From the NCBI GenBank assembly GCA_009760855.2, contig WPIO01000116.1, forward strand, positions 282,001 to 346,000: a stretch of DNA of 64,000 bases, given 5' to 3'. A program made the translations under genes and the position numbers. Numbering within the stretch: position 1 is the first letter of the stretch; every line of letters begins with the position of its first letter. Under the pieces are notes generated by a model that saw only the letters and a list, made by a program, of their open reading frames with translations, was not told the DNA's origin and searched no databases. Below, in pieces: positions 63,866 through 64,000 of the stretch. This stretch comes from Cristatella mucedo. Its lineage: Eukaryota > Bryozoa > Phylactolaemata > Cristatellidae.

Positions 63866-64000
63866 GGGAGCAGCAGTGACTCCAGCCGAGTGACGTTAAT
63901 TGCGAGCCCAGTGTCACATGGCTAAGCCTAACGACTACTGTGATTCAGAGCATAGATATGTATCAGTGGCCACCAGACACATGGTGAGCCTTTTCAGCAC

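Overview
The window looks like nuclear DNA of an invertebrate metazoan; I cannot name the phylum. The reasons are GT-AG introns, GC-rich exons set in AT-rich repeat-filled introns, orthologues of animal genes (TMTC3, NACHO/TMEM35, a 7TM receptor, a B-box protein), several non-LTR retrotransposon families, two tRNA-derived SINE families, and no operon-like packing or ribosome binding sites.

Layout. 1-9,000: broken LINEs around an intronless GC-rich 7TM receptor gene (2,645-3,685, +). 9,090-13,235: a tandem segmental duplication; each unit carries a two-exon gene (-) for the same 86-residue, single-membrane-span protein. 13,800-18,600: a GC-rich unassigned block, a decayed satellite of about 180 bp period, and SINEs. 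18,740-20,490: a frameshifted B-box (TRIM-like) relic. 21,165-25,015: LINEs and a possible first exon of a mitochondrially targeted protein. 25,140-31,640: first and last exons of a NACHO-like gene whose middle exon I cannot find. 36,175-38,910: nested mobile elements (LINE split by an inverted-repeat transposon, SINE split by a solo LTR, then a hAT end). 39,107-40,995: an intact three-exon NACHO/TMEM35 gene (+). 42,585-62,814: the 3' two thirds of a TMTC3 gene (-), eight exons joined in perfect phase; its introns are crowded with LINE and SINE copies. The 5' exons of TMTC3 lie beyond 64,000.

Repeat families, named here for convenience. LINE-A: RT-encoding, 3' end in TACAT repeats. LINE-B: CR1/L2-like, encodes RT, 3' tail holds a GC hairpin and ends in (TTA)n. 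LINE-C: a relative of LINE-B near 60.3-61.3 kb. SINE-1: tRNA-derived, tail (ATTT)n. SINE-2: tRNA-derived, its 3' end copies the LINE-B tail, so it is probably mobilised by LINE-B.

The functional genes are independent. TMTC3 is an ER O-mannosyltransferase with TPRs, NACHO an ER chaperone of ligand-gated channels, and the receptor a plasma-membrane protein; nothing shows that they form a system. The most notable items are the duplicated small membrane-protein gene with an almost invariant GC-rich block, the SINE/LINE shared tail, and the nested insertions with readable target-site duplications. No CRISPR array, rRNA gene or genuine tRNA gene was seen.
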